The notes below the pieces were generated by a model. The model was not told the DNA's origin, made no database searches, and saw nothing but the letters and a program-made list of their open reading frames with translations. The position numbers and the translations under genes are program-made. From assembly GCA_021824125.1 (NCBI GenBank), contig JAKALO010000005.1, positions 1 to 45,960 on the forward strand: a stretch of DNA of 45,960 nucleotides, read 5' to 3'. Every line of letters begins with the position of its first letter. Position 1 is the stretch's first letter. The stretch comes from Deltaproteobacteria bacterium (GTDB taxonomy: Bacteria > Desulfobacterota > Deferrimicrobia > Deferrimicrobiales > Deferrimicrobiaceae). Below are positions 42,905 to 45,960 of this stretch, one piece after another.

Positions 42905-43284
42905 AGAAGGACCTGTACGCACTGACCGTGTGTTCCTCGTTCGCCGCGGCGCACCGCCTGCGGGAATACCGGGGGAACTGCGAGCGCCTGCACGGCCACA
43001 ACTGGCGGGTCGAGGCGACCGTGGAGTCCCCGGAGCTTGATGGCAGGGGGATGGCGCTCGACTTCCGGACGATGAAAGGGGCCCTCCACGACGTCCTGTC
43101 CCGGATGGACCACAAGTACCTGAACGAGATCCCGCCCTTCGACGCGGAAAACCCATCGTCAGAGAACATCGCTCGCCACATATTCGAGGAGATGGAGGGG
43201 AAAATCCCTCCCCCTGCGCGTCTTGCCAGGGTCACCGTTTGGGAGTCCGAAGACGCCCGGGCGGAATATTCCCGCCGGGGCTAG
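42901..43284 (+). CDS. queD: 6-carboxytetrahydropterin synthase QueD (PTPS family)
   Basis: 127 residues, the usual length. It makes 6-carboxy-tetrahydropterin in queuosine synthesis. Zinc ligands are His18 (AAAHRL), His31 and His33 (LHGHNW), with catalytic Cys27 in NCERLHGHNW. MDHKYLNE, PSSENIARHIF and VTVWES complete the pattern. It starts at GTG 42901, overlapping the preceding stop. It ends the plus-strand run and converges on the DUF1858 gene. Confidence 0.92.
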   Translation: MKKDLYALTVCSSFAAAHRLREYRGNCERLHGHNWRVEATVESPELDGRGMALDFRTMKGALHDVLSRMDHKYLNEIPPFDAENPSSENIARHIFEEMEGKIPPPARLARVTVWESEDARAEYSRRG

Positions 43285-43302
43285 CCCGCCGGGGATGAAA
43301 CC

Positions 43303-43497
43303 CTACCCCTTCAGCGACTCGTTAAGGCTTGCCAGAAGCGCTTCCAGGTCGATGCCGTGCACCTTCGCCCCGTGCTCGAGGTTTTCGAACTCGGATAGCT
43401 GGCACCCGGCGCAGTCGACGCCGAAACGAGCGAATACCGGGATCGTTTGGGGGAACTTCCGGAGGACGTCCTCGATCTTCATGTCCTTGTGGATCAT
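43303..43497 (-). CDS. DUF1858 domain protein
   Basis: 64 residues. MKIEDVLRKFPQTIPVFARFGVDCAGCQLSEFENLEHGAKVHGID matches the DUF1858 domain, with the CxxC pair DCAGCQ likely redox-active or metal-binding. Relatives are often attached to hybrid-cluster or disulfide-type proteins; here the domain stands alone. ATG 43497 is chosen because AGGGAGGGC lies just upstream; an upstream GTG adds 12 residues without a ribosome site. It follows mqnA by 37 bases on the same strand. Confidence 0.85.
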   Translation of the reverse strand: MIHKDMKIEDVLRKFPQTIPVFARFGVDCAGCQLSEFENLEHGAKVHGIDLEALLASLNESLKG

Positions 43498-43534
43498 CGA
43501 TGCCCTCCCTGCGGGAATATCCCATTTTACCACG

Positions 43535-44368
43535 CTATGCCAGATCCAGGAATCGCAGGGCCGGCACCGTGGGGATCCGTCCGATCTTCTTCGCGAGCCG
43601 GTAGAACCGGAGGAGGCCTTCTTTCTCCTCCTTGAGGTCGTAGGAGAGATTTCTCCAGTACGCCGTGCGCTGGTCCCTGGGCATCCAGTCAGGGCCGATC
43701 AGGAGGTGCTCCGGGCGCGTGAGGGATTCCCGGGCGATCCGCTTGGCCGTGAGCAGCGTCCGCGCGAACCCGCGAAGGGCTTCACGCCGCCGCCGAAGCG
43801 ACTCGACGGAGACGATCCAGAGGGCGAAGACGAACGGCGTGCCGGTTTCGCGGCGCCACCATTCCCCCAGGTCGGTCACGTGTTTCGCCGTCCCCGAAAG
43901 GCTTGCCTGAAGCGCCTCGTCTCCTATGGCGAGGTAGGCGGGGTGGCGGCGCAGCGCCTCCCCGGGCGGAAAAGACGTCCGGACGAGCCGGTTCCGCTTC
44001 CCGAGGTACTCCCTCAGGAGGATCTCCAGGAGCGCGACCGAGGTGTCGGAAGCCCGGGTGACGGCGATGGGTCCGTCCGGAAGGTATTCCAGTGGCTCGT
44101 TGGAGAGCAGGACCACGCTCATCACCTTCGATCGCGATGAGACCGAGATGTCCGGGCAGAGGAGGTACCGGTCAGGGTGCTTCGCGTACTCGATCGAGGA
44201 GGACGGTGAGATGTCAAGCCGACCCGCCCGCAGCATGCGGTTAAGCCCCGAGGGCGACCCTGACACGAAACGAACGTCTTCGAGGGAGAAATGCGTGGTG
44301 AGCGCGTGGAAGATCGGGACCAGGTTCGCGTAGGGGATTCGCCCGACTCGCAACGAAACGTTCGTCAT
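43535..44368 (-). CDS. mqnA: Chorismate dehydratase MqnA (futalosine menaquinone pathway)
   Basis: 277 residues from ATG 44368. A periplasmic-binding-protein fold with the MqnA opening LRVGRIPYANLVPIFHAL, then LDISPSSSIEYAKHPDRY, SNEPLEYL and IGDEALQA. It converts chorismate to 3-[(1-carboxyvinyl)oxy]benzoate, the first step of the futalosine route, using the product of the aroC pathway encoded in this window. No signal peptide, consistent with a cytoplasmic enzyme. The start overlaps the ABC permease stop (ATGA); an upstream GTG at 44479 would run back into that gene. Confidence 0.88.
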   Translation of the reverse strand: MTNVSLRVGRIPYANLVPIFHALTTHFSLEDVRFVSGSPSGLNRMLRAGRLDISPSSSIEYAKHPDRYLLCPDISVSSRSKVMSVVLLSNEPLEYLPDGPIAVTRASDTSVALLEILLREYLGKRNRLVRTSFPPGEALRRHPAYLAIGDEALQASLSGTAKHVTDLGEWWRRETGTPFVFALWIVSVESLRRRREALRGFARTLLTAKRIARESLTRPEHLLIGPDWMPRDQRTAYWRNLSYDLKEEKEGLLRFYRLAKKIGRIPTVPALRFLDLA

Positions 44369-45570
44369 TCGTACCTCAGCGCCTCGATCGGATGCAGCGC
44401 GGCCGCTTTCCGCGCCGGGTAGACCCCGAAGAAGATACCCACGAACACGGAAAAGGTAAAGGCCAGGACGATCGCCCACGGCGGGACCGCCACCGGCATC
44501 TTCGGCACCAGGACCCGGATGGCTCCCGCGCCGAGCAGTCCGAGCAGCATGCCGCCCACTCCCCCGGAAGCGGAAAGGGTGATCGACTCCAGCAGGAACT
44601 GGAGGAGAATGTCGCGGTCCCGCGCTCCCACGGCCTTCCGTATCCCGATCTCGTTCGTCCGTTCCTTGACGGTCACCAGCATGATGTTCATGATCCCTAT
44701 CCCGCCGACCAGGAGCGATATGGCGGCGATCCCCCCGAGGACGTAGGTGAGCGCGTCCAGGATGGTGAACAGCGACGAGAGCATGGCCGCCTGGTTGGTG
44801 ATCGTGAAATCCTCGTGCCGGTTGTGGTTCTTGTAAAGGAGCGACCTGGCGAGCTCCTTGCCGCTGTCGATGTCGTTCTTGTTGCGGACCGAGATGAGGA
44901 TCTCGACGAGAGCGTCCGTGTCGAAGATGTCCATCGCCGTGCGCACCGGCAGGAAGACGATGTCGTCGATGTCGAAACCGAGGCTCACCCCCTTTCGTTC
45001 CATGACCCCCGACACCCGGAACCTTGTCCCGGCGATCTTGACCACCTGGCCCAGGGCGTTCGAATTTCCGAACAGCTCGCGCTTCACGGTCCGTCCGAGC
45101 GCGCAGACCCGCCGCTTGGCGTCCACGTCGTCGTCGGTCACGAAGCTCCCGACCTCCACGAAGATGTTGCGGACCGGAGAGAACGCGGGCGTCACTCCCA
45201 GGACGGTGACGTTGCGCGAGCGGGACCCGGACCGGATCTCGGCCGAGCCGAAGACCACGGGCGCGACCCCCCCGAACAGGTACCCCTTCTTTTCAAGGAT
45301 CCGCGAGTCGTCCAGGGTCAGCTTGTGCCGCGCCGCGCCGATGATGGGCGGGCCCCCCTTGGTCTCGACCTTGCCGGGCGTGACGATCAGTATGTTCGCC
45401 CCCAGCCCCGCGAACTGCTCCTCCACGTAGTTTTTCGTCCCCTCGCCGAGCGAAACAAGGAGGATGACGGCGGCCACGCCGATGACCACGCCCAGCATGG
45501 TCAGGGCCGAACGCAGCCGGTTGGTGCGCAGCGCGTCGAACGCGACGGTTATGAATTCGAAAGGGTTCAT
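44365..45570 (-). CDS. MacB-type ABC transporter permease
   Basis: 401 residues with the MacB layout. One N-terminal membrane helix ([20 protein letters not shown]), a periplasmic MacB_PCD domain of about 240 residues, and three C-terminal helices including [40 protein letters not shown] and the end [17 protein letters not shown]. Such permeases do mechanical work on periplasmic substrates (lipoproteins, antibiotics, toxins) rather than moving cargo across the inner membrane. The substrate here is unknown. It overlaps the ATPase stop (ATGA). No MacA-type adaptor is visible in the window. Confidence 0.9.
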   Translation of the reverse strand: MNPFEFITVAFDALRTNRLRSALTMLGVVIGVAAVILLVSLGEGTKNYVEEQFAGLGANILIVTPGKVETKGGPPIIGAARHKLTLDDSRILEKKGYLFGGVAPVVFGSAEIRSGSRSRNVTVLGVTPAFSPVRNIFVEVGSFVTDDDVDAKRRVCALGRTVKRELFGNSNALGQVVKIAGTRFRVSGVMERKGVSLGFDIDDIVFLPVRTAMDIFDTDALVEILISVRNKNDIDSGKELARSLLYKNHNRHEDFTITNQAAMLSSLFTILDALTYVLGGIAAISLLVGGIGIMNIMLVTVKERTNEIGIRKAVGARDRDILLQFLLESITLSASGGVGGMLLGLLGAGAIRVLVPKMPVAVPPWAIVLAFTFSVFVGIFFGVYPARKAAALHPIEALRYE

Positions 45571-45960
45571 CCCCGAAGCTCCCGGTACTCCTCCGGCGTC
45601 ACCAGCCGGCCGTCCACGATGTACACGATCCGCCTGGCGTTCCGGGCGATCGCGAGGTCGTGGGTGACGAGGACGATCGTCACCCCGCCCGCGTTCAGGC
45701 GCCCAAGAATCCCCATCAGCTCCTCGCCGGATTTGGTGTCCAGGTTCCCCGTCGGCTCGTCGGCCAGGAGCAGGGACGGGTTGTTCACGAGGGCCCGCGC
45801 GATCGCGACCTTCTGCTTCTGCCCGCCGGAGAGCTGGTTGGACAGGTGCCCTTTCCTGTCCTCGAGCCCGACCGTTTTGAGCGCCTCCAGGGCGCGCATC
45901 GCCCGCTCTTCCCTGTCGATGCCCGCGTAGAGCAGGGGGAGCTCGACGTTCTTGAGGGCG
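45567..45960 (-). CDS. ABC transporter ATPase, MacB/LolD type (N-terminal part beyond window)
   Basis: Partial: the last 130 or so residues, continuing past the window edge. It reads [20 protein letters not shown], then the ABC signature [15 protein letters not shown], Walker [13 protein letters not shown] and H-loop VTHD, so it is the C-terminal half of a LolD/MacB-type nucleotide-binding domain. Walker A lies outside the window. An in-frame ATG at 45899 is internal, not the start. It powers the adjacent permease. Confidence 0.92.
   Translation of the reverse strand, partial: ALKNVELPLLYAGIDREERAMRALEALKTVGLEDRKGHLSNQLSGGQKQKVAIARALVNNPSLLLADEPTGNLDTKSGEELMGILGRLNAGGVTIVLVTHDLAIARNARRIVYIVDGRLVTPEEYRELRG

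Noticed and set aside
45567-45899. Complete 110-residue ATPase starting at ATG 45899
   Set aside because: The frame continues upstream with clear ABC ATPase sequence ([10 protein letters not shown]) to the window edge, so this ATG is internal.

Overview
The window is GC-rich and gene-dense. Its genes are densely packed, with many ATGA/GTGA/TTGA overlaps and frequent GTG and TTG starts. The order pilM-N-O-P-Q, aroC, aroB, a Roadblock/LC7 gene, aroQ, an M24 peptidase, efp, accB, accC is one I associate with Geobacter-like deltaproteobacteria. An MqnA (futalosine menaquinone pathway) gene, a DUF1858 gene, a TamB/Omp85 pair and several two-component and c-di-GMP genes fit the same picture. I infer a diderm, type IV pilus-bearing relative of the Desulfuromonadota. 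The genus cannot be resolved from the sequence.

Layout. Positions 1-4320 (+) hold the end of a polysaccharide locus (polyprenyl-phosphate glycosyl-1-phosphate transferase, FAD oxidoreductase, GT4 glycosyltransferase) running into prepilin peptidase pilD. A minus-strand pair follows (HAMP-type membrane protein and a type IV pilin, 4307-5175). Next come a divergent histidine kinase and sigma54 response regulator pair (5255-8150), an XRE regulator, and pilMNOPQ (8554-13612), closed by a strong terminator. The shikimate, EF-P and acetyl-CoA carboxylase cluster (13689-20906) comes next, followed by a TPR gene. tRNA-Gly(CCC) precedes tamB and an Omp85 protein with seven POTRA-like repeats (22474-29515). 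A minus-strand RDD gene (29532-29933) faces the Omp85 gene.

Positions 29934-35160 are the accessory part. It holds two back-to-back, roughly 170-bp imperfect palindromes, two diguanylate cyclases and a soluble histidine kinase. It also holds a small Ala/Pro-repeat secreted protein, a small four-cysteine protein, a further palindrome, and a cluster of repeats whose ends copy the 3' end of the adjacent tRNA-Leu(CAG). The rest contains rnr, a RomR-like response regulator, valS, nadC, a SurA-N-like protein and queD. It ends with a minus-strand operon (MacB-type ABC ATPase and permease, mqnA, DUF1858).

How it works together. Much of the window concerns the type IV pilus: peptidase, pilin, two-component control and the alignment/secretin complex. 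A Roadblock protein, TPR proteins and a RomR-like receiver protein could belong to a Mgl-type polarity circuit (inference). The most unusual points are an aroC gene that appears to start at ATA, an AroB fused to a long TPR tail, a diguanylate cyclase whose start codon lies in the terminal repeat of a palindromic element, and the tRNA-Leu-derived repeat cluster.
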